In this document: positions 7,346-15,776 of the stretch, piece after piece
Numbering within the stretch: position 1 is the first letter of the stretch
Layout of the letters: every line of letters begins with the position of its first letter
Assembly: GCA_025210455.1 (NCBI GenBank)
Contig: JAOARQ010000062.1
Location: forward strand, 1-35,946
From: Pelagimonas sp.
Lineage (GTDB): Bacteria; Pseudomonadota; Alphaproteobacteria; Rhodobacterales; Rhodobacteraceae
Direction: 5' to 3'
DNA length: 35,946 nucleotides
Program-made: the position numbers and the translations under genes
Notes under the pieces: model-generated
Told to the model about the DNA's origin: nothing
Databases searched by the model: none
What the model saw: only the letters and a program-made list of their open reading frames with translations

Positions 7346-8518
7346 ATGACCTACATCGCAGCGACGCCCTTTGGGCGGCGTACAGATGCGCTTTGCCTGA
7401 TAGAACAGGCGATTTCCGCAACAACGCCCCCTCCCCTTCCCCATACTGACAAATGGCAATTGTTCCGCCAGCTTTGCACCGCGCGTCATGCCTTTGGCGT
7501 GACCGACCGCGATCTGACAGTTCTGAACGCGCTGCTAAGCTTTCACCCTGATCGTGAGCTGTCAGCTGACAGTGATCTGGTTGTCTTCCCGTCCAACAGA
7601 ACACTGTCAGATCGAACCCATGGGATGGCCGAAAGCACGCTGCGCCGTCATTTGGCGGCTCTGGTCAAAGCCGGGCTGATCCAGCGGCGCGACAGCCCAA
7701 ACGGCAAACGATACGCTATTCGCAGGCGCAACGGCGACACCGCCCGTGCCTATGGGTTTGATCTGAGCCCCCTGCTCTTTCGAGCTGTTGAGATTTCCCA
7801 AGCCGCCTGCGCCGCCGAAGAGATCGCCGAACGGATGCGTGATCTGCGCCATGATATCTCTCTGATGAAACGTGACGCGCTGATGTTGCTCGAACAGGTG
7901 ACAGCTGACAATCGGGGCACCGAATGGGAAAGCCTGCAGTCAAACTTGCTTGAGGTGCATAAACTGACCCGTAGAAAGCTAAGCCTCGAACAACTTGAAA
8001 TCTTGCGTTCCAATGTGGAAAACCTGCTTAATTCGTTGCGCAACGCATCATGCGAAACAGTAAAAATGGACGGCTCTGACAGCGAAAATGAGCGCCACTA
8101 TCATAATACAAATAAAGATACCTTTGAATCTGAACCGCACGACATAGGGCATCAAGCATCTGTACCAACAGTACGCGACACATCTACAAAGAAAGATCCT
8201 GACATCAAAATTGCGACGGTCTTGGCGGCGTGTCCTGACATCAAACCCTATCACCCAGATCAGATTAGAAACTGGGCGGACTTGCTTCAGGCTGCCCAGT
8301 TGGTTCATTCAATGATGGGAATTTCAAATGAACTTTGGGAACAAGCCAAATCAGTGATGGGACCCGTTCAGGCTTCGGTCGCACTGGCAGCTATTTTGCA
8401 AAGAATATCCAAGATCAACAATCCTGGTGGGTATCTACGTTGTCTTAATCGCAAAGCGGAAGCGAAACAGTTCTCTGTTACCCCAATGGTCATGGCCTTG
8501 CTTCGCAATCAAAGTTGA
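7346..8518 (+). CDS. repC: Replication initiator RepC
   Basis: RepC is the replication initiator of repABC plasmids and acts mainly in cis at an origin inside its own gene. The 390-residue protein has the usual N-terminal helical/winged-helix region (about 40-125, with VFPSNRTLSDRTHGMAESTL and LVKAGLIQRRDSPNGKRYAI) and a C-terminal domain (about 280-390) after a polar linker. The linker DNA (about 8090-8210) is AT-rich compared with the rest and is the expected place for oriV. The first 300 bases contain nested inverted copies of CTGTCAG. Expression should be limited by the counter-transcribed RNA upstream. The stop codon lies inside the parS-like palindrome. Confidence 0.93.
   Translation: MTYIAATPFGRRTDALCLIEQAISATTPPPLPHTDKWQLFRQLCTARHAFGVTDRDLTVLNALLSFHPDRELSADSDLVVFPSNRTLSDRTHGMAESTLRRHLAALVKAGLIQRRDSPNGKRYAIRRRNGDTARAYGFDLSPLLFRAVEISQAACAAEEIAERMRDLRHDISLMKRDALMLLEQVTADNRGTEWESLQSNLLEVHKLTRRKLSLEQLEILRSNVENLLNSLRNASCETVKMDGSDSENERHYHNTNKDTFESEPHDIGHQASVPTVRDTSTKKDPDIKIATVLAACPDIKPYHPDQIRNWADLLQAAQLVHSMMGISNELWEQAKSVMGPVQASVALAAILQRISKINNPGGYLRCLNRKAEAKQFSVTPMVMALLRNQS
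7510..7614. repeat. Nested CTGTCAG inverted repeats inside repC
   Basis: A 14-base perfect palindrome CTGTCAGCTGACAG (7559-7572) is flanked nearly symmetrically by an 11-base inverted repeat, CGATCTGACAG (7510-7520) and CTGTCAGATCG (7604-7614). All four arms contain CTGTCAG or its complement. The symmetry suggests a protein-binding array, for example for RepC, or a structure important in the origin. It also lies within coding sequence, so some similarity may be chance. Confidence 0.45.
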
Positions 8519-8529
8519 CAGCTGTCAAC
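8514..8529. promoter_or_regulatory. Putative parS centromere (RepB-binding palindrome)
   Basis: The perfect 16-base palindrome GTTGACAGCTGTCAAC overlaps the repC stop codon (TGA at 8516-8518). It fits the known rhizobial parS consensus GTTNNCNGCNGNNAAC at every defined position. A 13-of-16 variant occurs inside repC at 7897-7912. Location next to repC is one of the usual places for parS in repABC plasmids. Binding by RepB is inferred. Confidence 0.75.
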
Positions 8530-8715
8530 CATCGCAAAATTCAGATGGAAAGAGCGCTGTCTCAATCAAAGCAGTCATCATGAACGGTCACTACTCGATT
8601 GATCGAAAAAGGCCCATAGGCCTCTTACCGGTATTTTCCCAAATGCACCCTCCCCCTGATCAACTCACATACGCCGGATCAAACCACCCGGCGGTTATAT
8701 CAGGAGGTAAATCCC

Positions 8716-9471
8716 ATGTTGAAAACTATTGTATCCGCGGTTGTTGGTCTGGCTCTTATTCTTGCGACGGGCAGCATTGTAGCACCCAAGGCGACGGCCA
8801 ATGTGATTGATCAGATACCCGAGGTGTTTGATAGTTTAGGCCAGCCCGACTGCGAGTCACACCCACAGGCCTGCCTACTGCGCAAGCAGGCAAAGCTGAA
8901 AGATTTGGCCCGGAATCTAGAGCAGTCATCTGAACGGCTTGATCTGGAGCTGGGACGTGCAGCTGAAGTGCTGGCGCGGAACAAATCGCTACGCGGGCAG
9001 AACCGTCTTTATCTCGAAGAGGGAAAGCGTCTGCTCAATAAGACAGTGGGTAACGGGCCAATCCACTTTGCTGGGGCAGTGTATCCAACACGGACTGCTT
9101 TCCTCGATCAGCTTGAGCTGTTGTTTATCGAAGGCCAGCGGTTGGATGCGGTGATCGCAGATGCAGAAGGGCTGCACGACAACCTGAATACGGCACGCCG
9201 CAATCTGATTGCCCATCGCTCGGAAATTCGTGCGACCCTGTCGATCCTGCCGTCGAAGATGGCACTGATCGATGCCCAACAGAACTATGCTTTGCTGACC
9301 TCAGATCTCAAGTCAATCGACGAGGTGCTGCGCGCAGGGGAAACCGGGACCAATGTTGTGGACCGTTTGCTACGAAACACAGAGGAACTGGCCGCCGCAG
9401 AGACCCGCGCGTCGGAGGGCAACGTCGGGTTTGAAGCATGGTTGATGGAGAAAGCAGCAACTGCGCACTGA
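8716..9471 (+). CDS. Secreted coiled-coil protein, first gene of the envelope protease cluster
   Basis: This 251-residue protein has a strong ribosome-binding site (AGGAGG, 7 bases before the ATG) and a Sec signal peptide (MLKTIVSAVVGLALILATGS with cleavage near ATA-NVIDQ). The mature protein is almost wholly helical and heptad-like from about residue 55 to 230, with long Leu/Glu/Arg/Ala stretches such as LEQSSERLDLELGRAAEVLA. Two cysteines close together (about 50 and 58) could form a disulfide, fitting a periplasmic location. I recognise no family; it is PspA-like only in being a helical coiled coil. The seven genes after it lie on the same strand with gaps under 80 bases or overlaps, so it probably belongs to their operon. 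Function unknown. Confidence 0.75.
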   Translation: MLKTIVSAVVGLALILATGSIVAPKATANVIDQIPEVFDSLGQPDCESHPQACLLRKQAKLKDLARNLEQSSERLDLELGRAAEVLARNKSLRGQNRLYLEEGKRLLNKTVGNGPIHFAGAVYPTRTAFLDQLELLFIEGQRLDAVIADAEGLHDNLNTARRNLIAHRSEIRATLSILPSKMALIDAQQNYALLTSDLKSIDEVLRAGETGTNVVDRLLRNTEELAAAETRASEGNVGFEAWLMEKAATAH

Positions 9472-9547
9472 CGCTTGCTAGCAACACAGTCACCGGTCTA
9501 GGCTCTGGATCGGTGGCTCTGTCATTTTCCGAGAGAGAGGTTTCATT

Positions 9548-11383
9548 TTGAAGGGATTGTTTTATGCGGCGCTGGTGACGCTGGGATTTGTACAGGGCGT
9601 CGCAGCGCAGGAAACCGGGCCGTTCCAACTGCCTGCCGGAGGTTTTGGCGTACCGGGCTTTGGTCAACAGCAAGCGCTTGTATCCCATGCTATGGACGAG
9701 GCGCGGCGGCTTGGGCTGTTTGAGGAAACGCAGAGCATTCGGTCGGGCTGGATCGATCGGGTAGCGAAAATCACCGGGCGCCTGGATATCATGACCGCTG
9801 CAAAGGATGCGGACGGCCAGCCGATCAGTTTCGCCTGTACGGGCACGGCAATCACGCCGATCTATGTTCTGACGAATGCGCATTGTCTGAAAACCAGCGG
9901 GCGACATCGTGCGATTTCGGCGCTTTTCCTGCCAAACTATCGTGATGCACGGCGGCGAAACGTGGTCTCATCCTATTCGGTGTCGCTGACCCCGGTGGAG
10001 CGGGGCAGCGAGGATTCATTGGATTATGCTGTCCTGCGGCTAGAGACGCCTTTGCAAGAGCATCAGCCGCTGGGGTTTGCGATCCGTGATCCGGGGCCGG
10101 GGGAACCTTTGGTGATCATTGGCCATCCCGAAGGACAACCATTGCACCTTTCACGTGGGCGCTGCCGGTCTGATCATGAGGTGCCACTGGACGGGAGCGA
10201 CGTGGTTCACGGCTGCGCGACTTTGTCGGGATCATCCGGCTCGTTGGTGTTTTCGAGCGAGGGGCAAATTGTCGGGCTGCACTTCTGGGGCGGGTCTTTG
10301 CTTAGCGGGCGGCAGGTGAACCGGGCTGTCCGCATGGCGACTTTGGTGAAGGAAAGCAAAATTTTGCGCGAAGTTTTTGAACCGTCCAGAAATGAACAAC
10401 CGCCTTCGATTGACCTGAGTGCCGTGAGCAGTTTGCCGCAACACATAGAGACCCATCGTGCCAACTGCGCGAAAGGAGAGATGGTTTCATGTGCTTCTGT
10501 TGCTGAACGGATTTTTATTGAAGGGATAATTGATGAATTTGCGGAAGACGCGGTTTTCTATTCCAGTCTGGCCTGTCGGAGTGAAAATCTCAGGGGATGT
10601 GTTGTTCTTGGACTTCTCTACAATGCCGGGAAAGGGGTCGTGCGTGACAGGGCCAGGGGTGCCGAACTCAATGCCTTTGCCTGCGAAAGGGGGGAACCGA
10701 ACGCGTGTAACAATCTCGGGTTGGCGTATTTTGCAGGGGAGGGGGTGAAACCTGATCCGGTCAAAGCAACGAAACTGTACGAGAAAGCATGTAGAGGTCA
10801 GCTTTGGAACAGTTGTGTGACTTTGGGTGGTCGGTTCGAACTTGGCAATGGTGTGGCTCAGGACTATTCAAAAGCGGCGGAGCTCTACGGGGTGGCCTGC
10901 GATGGTGGTGACGCATGGGGATGTGGGAATCTTGGTGCGCTTTATTCGAATGGGTTCGGCGTAAGCCAGGACTCTTTTCTTGCTGCAGAGCTTTATCGGA
11001 AGTCTTGCAAAGGTGGCCAAATGTGGGCCTGCGCCAACCTAGGGCGGATGTATGAGTTTGGAGCAGGTGTGGAGCGGAGCTCTGCTATTGCCGTTGAGAA
11101 GTATAAGCAGTCATGTCAAGGAGGCTCTCCGCGCGGGTGTTACTTTCTGGCTGATGCCCACTATTTTGGCCAGGGCGTATTGAAAGACCAAAAGCAGGCT
11201 TCACTCCATTACAAAATGGCCTGCGACCTTGGCCATGCAGAGGCCTGCAACGCCTTGGGGGCCAACTATCAAACCGGCGAAGGTGTTGCTTTGGATGAAA
11301 CAAAGGCTCTCGCGCTTTTCCGTCAGGCTTGTGAAGGTGGCAGCAATGACGGCTGCCTGAATTTGGAGGCCTTTGGTCAATGA
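9548..11383 (+). CDS. Secreted trypsin-like serine protease with seven Cys-rich Sel1 repeats
   Basis: The 611-residue product starts with TTG at 9548, 7 bases after GAGAGAGG; no in-frame ATG gives the signal peptide. Residues 1-20 (MKGLFYAALVTLGFVQGVAA) form a Sec signal ending A-x-A. A chymotrypsin-fold domain spans about 60-275 with the triad His112 (LTNAHC), Asp159 (LDYAVLRL) and Ser230 (GSSGS). From Cys351 to about 602 there are seven 36-residue Sel1 repeats, each with two cysteines, as in HcpC-type periplasmic proteins. Sel1 solenoids usually bind proteins or cell-wall ligands. The gene overlaps the OmpA-domain gene by 4 bases. The segment GQQQALVSHAMD after the signal peptide recurs in the larger protease at 16437. 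Substrate unknown. Confidence 0.87.
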   Translation: MKGLFYAALVTLGFVQGVAAQETGPFQLPAGGFGVPGFGQQQALVSHAMDEARRLGLFEETQSIRSGWIDRVAKITGRLDIMTAAKDADGQPISFACTGTAITPIYVLTNAHCLKTSGRHRAISALFLPNYRDARRRNVVSSYSVSLTPVERGSEDSLDYAVLRLETPLQEHQPLGFAIRDPGPGEPLVIIGHPEGQPLHLSRGRCRSDHEVPLDGSDVVHGCATLSGSSGSLVFSSEGQIVGLHFWGGSLLSGRQVNRAVRMATLVKESKILREVFEPSRNEQPPSIDLSAVSSLPQHIETHRANCAKGEMVSCASVAERIFIEGIIDEFAEDAVFYSSLACRSENLRGCVVLGLLYNAGKGVVRDRARGAELNAFACERGEPNACNNLGLAYFAGEGVKPDPVKATKLYEKACRGQLWNSCVTLGGRFELGNGVAQDYSKAAELYGVACDGGDAWGCGNLGALYSNGFGVSQDSFLAAELYRKSCKGGQMWACANLGRMYEFGAGVERSSAIAVEKYKQSCQGGSPRGCYFLADAHYFGQGVLKDQKQASLHYKMACDLGHAEACNALGANYQTGEGVALDETKALALFRQACEGGSNDGCLNLEAFGQ

Positions 11384-12357
11384 TCCGTGTATTTTTGTCA
11401 GTCGTGTTTTGGTTTTTCCTATGTTTTCAATCATTTGCGCAAGAAATACTGCGGCTCGAAGGTTCAGATGAGGGCATGGTGATGCAGGCGCTCAGGGCTT
11501 CTCCCATGCAGTATGGTTGTTTTGGATCGGTCTCGGTCGAGGTGCCCGATATTCTGTTTGAGAATGACAAGGCGCGGCTGACGGCAGCAGCGGTTGGACA
11601 GATGGATGTTCTGGCGCGGGTGATCGGGCATTCGGAGTTCAGCCACGATAGTTTTGTTATCGAAGGCCATGCCAGCGCACCCGGCAGTGATGCGCATAAT
11701 ATGGCCCTTTCGGAACGGCGCGCTGAGACTGTGATGGAGGCGATGGTCCAAAGGGGGATCGCGCGGCACAGGATCGCCTGGCGGGCATATGGAGAGCGGC
11801 GTTTGCTGTATCCCAAGAGACCGGACCATGCAGATAATCGGCGTGTGTCGATCCGGCGGATCGCGGCGGGTTCTGCCCAATGGGAGGCTTTGGAAATCGC
11901 CGCGCGGGAGACGCATCGGCTGTCTTTTCGGATGATGGTGGCAGAGGAGGGCGGCGCGTGGTGGGCGCTGCCGCGCGATGTTGTGGCCCGCACGCTACCT
12001 GTGTTTCTTTGTGTTTCAGCCAGCCGGGGCGGGCTTTTGTATGTGGAAATCCGCGAGGCGGATCAAACGCAGTTTGAGCCCGTGGGCACCTATCCGCTGC
12101 CCGAGGGTGGCCTTGTACGGGTGCCGCATAACCGGGAGTTTCGGTTTACCGGACAAGCCAAGTGGCAGGAGATCCGGCTGCGGCATGTGGATTGCATGCG
12201 CGCGGTCTGCCCCGGGCCGGGCGCGAACTTGCAGGAGAAGCTGGAGATTGCCCCGAAACGCCGCCCGCCAGAGCCTGTGAGCCCGCCTAAGTCTGGGCTG
12301 GCTGGCTGCGGTGAGCCGGGCGTTATTTGTGAAGTTTTCAAGGTTCGCCACGAGTGA
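11380..12357 (+). CDS. Exported OmpA-domain protein
   Basis: This 325-residue protein begins with a signal peptide (to about SFAQ, residue 21). Residues about 50-170 match the OmpA C-terminal peptidoglycan-binding domain: ILFENDKARL, IEGHASAPGSDAHNMALSER, RRAETVMEAM, and a final ADNRRVSIRRI, where the Asp and Arg that grip diaminopimelate are expected. Residues about 190-280 form a second, beta-rich domain (GLLYVEIREAD, then EPVGTYPLPEGG) that resembles DUF4384, an assignment made by eye. The C-terminus has two Cys pairs. The ATG overlaps the stop of the protease gene in an ATGA, so the two are translationally coupled. It probably anchors part of the system to the cell wall. Confidence 0.82.
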   Translation: MIRVFLSVVFWFFLCFQSFAQEILRLEGSDEGMVMQALRASPMQYGCFGSVSVEVPDILFENDKARLTAAAVGQMDVLARVIGHSEFSHDSFVIEGHASAPGSDAHNMALSERRAETVMEAMVQRGIARHRIAWRAYGERRLLYPKRPDHADNRRVSIRRIAAGSAQWEALEIAARETHRLSFRMMVAEEGGAWWALPRDVVARTLPVFLCVSASRGGLLYVEIREADQTQFEPVGTYPLPEGGLVRVPHNREFRFTGQAKWQEIRLRHVDCMRAVCPGPGANLQEKLEIAPKRRPPEPVSPPKSGLAGCGEPGVICEVFKVRHE

Positions 12358-12417
12358 CCGTGTTTTTGCTGGTGACCCTCCCCCTGACCTTAAGATGAAA
12401 GAAAAAGGAGAACGGTC

Positions 12418-13929
12418 ATGAGAGAGTTTTGTCCCGGTCAAGATCGGGAAGGGCAGATCATTCGTGAGATACTGCTCTATGGGTCAGCTGGGTTCGAACC
12501 GGTTCGCCTGGCACTATTGCGTGCCTTGTTGACGGTAACCGAGGGCTTTGAGAGCATTCGTCAGGCGGCAAAGGCGAGCAAGAGCGCCAATGATGAGGCA
12601 TGGCGGGCCTATATGTATGGCGAGCATGGGCTGGCAGATGATTGGTTTCGGGAGTTCTCGGGCCCAAAGCTGGCGCGACTGGGCAGCGGTTTCAAAGGAC
12701 ACATGCGCGCTGATTTCGAAGTGGCGGTTGTGGATTTTGCCGAATTTTTCATTCCCGAAGCCTGCAAGCTTCTGGCGCAGGATCTGCGCACCAAGCCAAA
12801 GTTTCTTAAGGCAGACAACGCGAAAGCTTTGGCCGAGATTGGCAAAAGTGCCTTCACGTTTCAGGTGAGCCCCAAGGCGCAGGTCTACGCAGGACTGAAT
12901 ACGATTGGCTATCCGCAGGTGTCTGGCGCGCAGGCGGCCGACCTGCCGCATTATCTGGGTGGGCTTCAGGCCTTTGCTCTGGCGCTTGACTTAGAGGCAG
13001 ACGACCGGGCTGTTTCGCTTGATATGCTGTGCAAGGCGGATCTGGCGATCGGGCTTTCCGTGGTTTTGGAAAATCGCCGGGTACATAAGATTCTGGGGCC
13101 TTTGCAGGACGCGGATTTTGCGGCCCAGGCGGTTGCCTTGGTCAGGACTTTGCGCGAACGGCATGAGGATTGGTCTGCAGATCCGCGGCGCGGGCGTGCT
13201 GCCTTTGTCGCTGAAGTCGACCTTGGTGGCGGCGGAGCGGTGCATAATCCTCTGCGTATCCTGACGGCCCTGGAACTGTATTATGCGGCGATAGCGGGGG
13301 CGACCCCACCAGAGCGGGGTGCAGAGGCATTTGATCCCGACGCTCTCAAGGCTGTTCCCTGGACGAAGCTGCAGCATCTGAGTTTTGTCGGAGAGGCGGC
13401 TTCACTGAGCGAGCAATTCGGAGCCGACGGAGACGCAACGCTGCTGGAGGTTGTCGATGCAGAGGTATGCGCGGAGGCCATGGGCTATCAGAAAGCAGGG
13501 CACGCAGACCAGATTGCAGCGATTGAGAACCGACAGTTGGAGCAAGCCGGTTTTTTGGTGGAGCCGAAACAGACGGCCATAGACGTTCTGGTTGCAAAGT
13601 ATCTTCAAAGGGATCTGCCCGGCGAAGAGACGCTGGGTCAGGTGCTGTTGCATGACAGCCTGCCAAAACTGAAAGACGATAAACCCGGCGCGCGAAACGC
13701 ATTTTTGGTGAAGTGGAAGGGGATGGTGCGGGATCTGGCAGCGCGGCTGACAGCCCTTCGGGTCAGAAACCCCTCCATTCCTGTGACACCTGTGCCAAAC
13801 CAGTCCGGCAAACCCAGTTGGGCAACACCGAAAGACACAGGATTTGGCCTCTATTTAGTGGAGGCTCATAAATTTATTGGCGCGCGGCTTAAAAGCTTTG
13901 CTGCCGCGGAGCAAGGAGACGCCAAATGA
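12418..13929 (+). CDS. Unrecognised 503-residue soluble protein of the envelope cluster
   Basis: The ATG at 12418 has a good ribosome-binding site (AAAGGAGAA). There is no signal peptide or membrane span, so the product is probably cytoplasmic. It is rich in Ala, Leu and charged residues and looks mainly helical, for example VRLALLRALLTVTEGFESIR near the N-terminus. A short Gly-rich patch, VDLGGGGAV, lies about residue 270; it is not a Walker motif. I recognise no domain. The gene overlaps the next by four bases (ATGA), and that one overlaps a gene for a membrane protein with a Lon-like domain. A role as cytoplasmic substrate, adaptor or scaffold of that protein is possible but unproven. Confidence 0.75.
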   Translation: MREFCPGQDREGQIIREILLYGSAGFEPVRLALLRALLTVTEGFESIRQAAKASKSANDEAWRAYMYGEHGLADDWFREFSGPKLARLGSGFKGHMRADFEVAVVDFAEFFIPEACKLLAQDLRTKPKFLKADNAKALAEIGKSAFTFQVSPKAQVYAGLNTIGYPQVSGAQAADLPHYLGGLQAFALALDLEADDRAVSLDMLCKADLAIGLSVVLENRRVHKILGPLQDADFAAQAVALVRTLRERHEDWSADPRRGRAAFVAEVDLGGGGAVHNPLRILTALELYYAAIAGATPPERGAEAFDPDALKAVPWTKLQHLSFVGEAASLSEQFGADGDATLLEVVDAEVCAEAMGYQKAGHADQIAAIENRQLEQAGFLVEPKQTAIDVLVAKYLQRDLPGEETLGQVLLHDSLPKLKDDKPGARNAFLVKWKGMVRDLAARLTALRVRNPSIPVTPVPNQSGKPSWATPKDTGFGLYLVEAHKFIGARLKSFAAAEQGDAK

Positions 13930-14507
13930 CACAGGATCTTACTGATATGCTTGTAGCTGTGTTTGCAACCCAGACCGAAGACCTTGAAATTGAGGTGAAA
14001 CCGGTGATCTTCTGGCGGGACATCCTATCTGGCAAACAGATGATGGACGCGCGTGCGCGTGCGCTTTTGATGGGGTCGCCGCTTAATCGGCGCATGTTTG
14101 AAGAGGCTTATCAGGCCGAGCGCGCGGCGCTAATCGAGCGGGTGGCAAACCTGCCGCAAGCGCCCTACCTGCGCCAAGCCGCGGCGCCCGCAAGGCGTCA
14201 GCCGATCCATATTGATGGGCTATCCGGGCTGATCCTCGAGATTCAGCCGTTGGGTGATGGTTGGCAGATCATTTTGGACACCTCAGGGCTACAACTGCCG
14301 GTAGGGGTCGAGGTGACGCTTTACGACGATCTGGGCCGTGTCTGGATCAGCGGCGCGGTCCCGCGCGATGGGGTGCTGGATGATTTCTGGTCTTTGCCCG
14401 ACGCGCCGCAGGATGTTGTGGCCCAAGAGCGCGCCATCGGGCTGCGGCTGGATGATCTGGTGTTGGTGCCGCTGACGGCGATTGACGGAGGGCAGGGCGA
14501 TGGGTGA
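13926..14507 (+). CDS. Unrecognised 193-residue soluble protein of the envelope cluster
   Basis: This small protein begins inside the end of the preceding gene (ATGA overlap) and ends inside the start of the next, so translation of the three is coupled. There is no signal peptide. The N-terminal half (about 1-95) is helical. The C-terminal half (about 95-193) is beta-rich and acidic, with HIDGLSGLILEIQPLGDGWQ and VEVTLYDDLGRVWISGAV. That half looks like a small beta-sandwich, comparable to the DUF4384-like parts of neighbouring proteins, though the likeness is weak. I do not recognise the family. Constant coupling to the membrane protein suggests the two act together. Confidence 0.72.
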   Translation: MTQDLTDMLVAVFATQTEDLEIEVKPVIFWRDILSGKQMMDARARALLMGSPLNRRMFEEAYQAERAALIERVANLPQAPYLRQAAAPARRQPIHIDGLSGLILEIQPLGDGWQIILDTSGLQLPVGVEVTLYDDLGRVWISGAVPRDGVLDDFWSLPDAPQDVVAQERAIGLRLDDLVLVPLTAIDGGQGDG

Positions 14508-15765
14508 CAGGAGTAACCGGTCGCTGGCCTTTCCGGTGGTTGCACCTGGCGGGGGCAGTACATTGGTGCGGGTGACGGTTTGGCTTGAAGAAGGCGAGGA
14601 TAGTTTTCGCTTTGGCCGCCATTGCCACGCCCGGAAAGACACGGAAGAGACGGTCGACTATTTCCGCCAGATGACCGCGCGCCGGTTTTGGCCGGAGCAT
14701 GTGCAGAGCCAGCGCAGGGGGTTGCGGGTCTCGTTCTACCCCGAAGGCCAGCGCAGCTATGTGGGCGAAAGCTATGGCTTGCTTGCGATTCTGGCCGATA
14801 TGCTGGCAACCACGCGCCCGGAGCTTTTCTGGAGTGACTACGACAATGGGCAGAAAGATCTGGCGATTGTCGCCACTGGAGAGCCGAATGGTGAGGGCGC
14901 TTTGGTGCTGAACGACGCCGGGCAGAATGTCGGCGGTCTGGAGGCGAAGCTGCGGGCGGTGCTGGCGGATGGCGAAGAGATGTTCGGCCAGCATGCTGAG
15001 AAGCTTCTGGTGGTGCCGCGTCAGACCCCCGAAGGCGAAGAGGCGGTGCTGATTGCGGAATTGCAGGCCAAGGGCTGGATAGTTGTCCAGACCTCTAATT
15101 TGGCTGAGACGATCCGGGGCGGACTGCTGGCACCGGAAGGGGGCGAGGCAAGGTCAAAGGTGCACAAAGATGGCTGGCTCACATGGCAGCGGATCGGCGC
15201 AGGGGCCTGTCTGGCGGCGGTGCTCGCGGTGCTGGGTCTGTGGCAGGGCAGGGAGGAGCCACCGGTCTCTGCGTCATTGCTGAAGAAGCAGCCAGAAATT
15301 GTGATCCCGCAAGTGGCGACTGCGGCCAATACAGATCCTGTGCCGGTGATCTATAGCGGGGCGCTGAGCGTTGGTGTGAAGCTGGTGCGGGATGAGAAGA
15401 CCTATGACGCGCCGGTGGGCAATCCGTTTATGTCGGGCGAGAGAGTTCGGCTGATCGTGACCCACACCGGCGGGCGTCCGGCTGTGGCGGTGTTGTATCG
15501 TGGTGAGGTGGCTATCAAGGATCTGGTTCTTGTGCCGGGGCAGGCCGAGAAGGCGGATTTTACCCTGCGCGATTTGGTGGACAGGAGTGGCAAGGCCATC
15601 ATTGCCGTTGCCGATTGCGCCGAGGTGGATTGCGCCTCTGCCAGAGCGTTGCTCAGGAAGAATGCAGACGCGACTACGCGCAGCTATCCGGTGGGCGATT
15701 TCCGCGGTGTGCGGGCCGACCCGGACAGCCGGTTGAAGACCGTATTGAAATTCGAGATGTTGTGA
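14500..15765 (+). CDS. Single-pass membrane protein with an N-terminal Lon-like (S16-type) protease domain and a C-terminal DUF4384-like domain
   Basis: I start this 421-residue protein at the ATG at 14500, which overlaps the previous gene by 8 bases; an upstream in-frame ATG at 14482 adds six residues. Residues about 70-210 resemble the Lon proteolytic domain. GESYGLLA (Ser91) matches the GPSAG nucleophile loop, IVATGEPNGEG matches the Lon TGE strand, and VGGLEAKLRAVL (Lys150) matches the IGGLKEK lysine region, followed by LLVVPRQTPE. There is no AAA+ domain. One membrane span lies at about 232-249, with Lys/Arg before it, putting the N-terminal domain in the cytoplasm. The remaining 170 residues would be periplasmic and look DUF4384-like, with Cys373 and Cys378. 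The Lon assignment is by motif only. Confidence 0.72.
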   Translation: MGDRSNRSLAFPVVAPGGGSTLVRVTVWLEEGEDSFRFGRHCHARKDTEETVDYFRQMTARRFWPEHVQSQRRGLRVSFYPEGQRSYVGESYGLLAILADMLATTRPELFWSDYDNGQKDLAIVATGEPNGEGALVLNDAGQNVGGLEAKLRAVLADGEEMFGQHAEKLLVVPRQTPEGEEAVLIAELQAKGWIVVQTSNLAETIRGGLLAPEGGEARSKVHKDGWLTWQRIGAGACLAAVLAVLGLWQGREEPPVSASLLKKQPEIVIPQVATAANTDPVPVIYSGALSVGVKLVRDEKTYDAPVGNPFMSGERVRLIVTHTGGRPAVAVLYRGEVAIKDLVLVPGQAEKADFTLRDLVDRSGKAIIAVADCAEVDCASARALLRKNADATTRSYPVGDFRGVRADPDSRLKTVLKFEML

Positions 15766-15776
15766 GGATCCAAGAG

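Noticed and set aside
7559-7572. Palindrome CTGTCAGCTGACAG as a second parS
   Set aside because: Although centred on AGCT, its arms differ from the parS consensus (no GTT/AAC ends), so I list it as a separate repeat.
8610-8623. Short hairpin AGGCC-CATA-GGCCT after repC as a terminator
   Set aside because: The stem is only five bases and the T run is on the minus strand, where no gene ends; too weak to assign.
8986-9279. Minus-strand frames inside the secreted coiled-coil gene
   Set aside because: They are reverse-strand shadows of GC-rich coding sequence; the plus gene has a signal peptide and strong ribosome-binding site.
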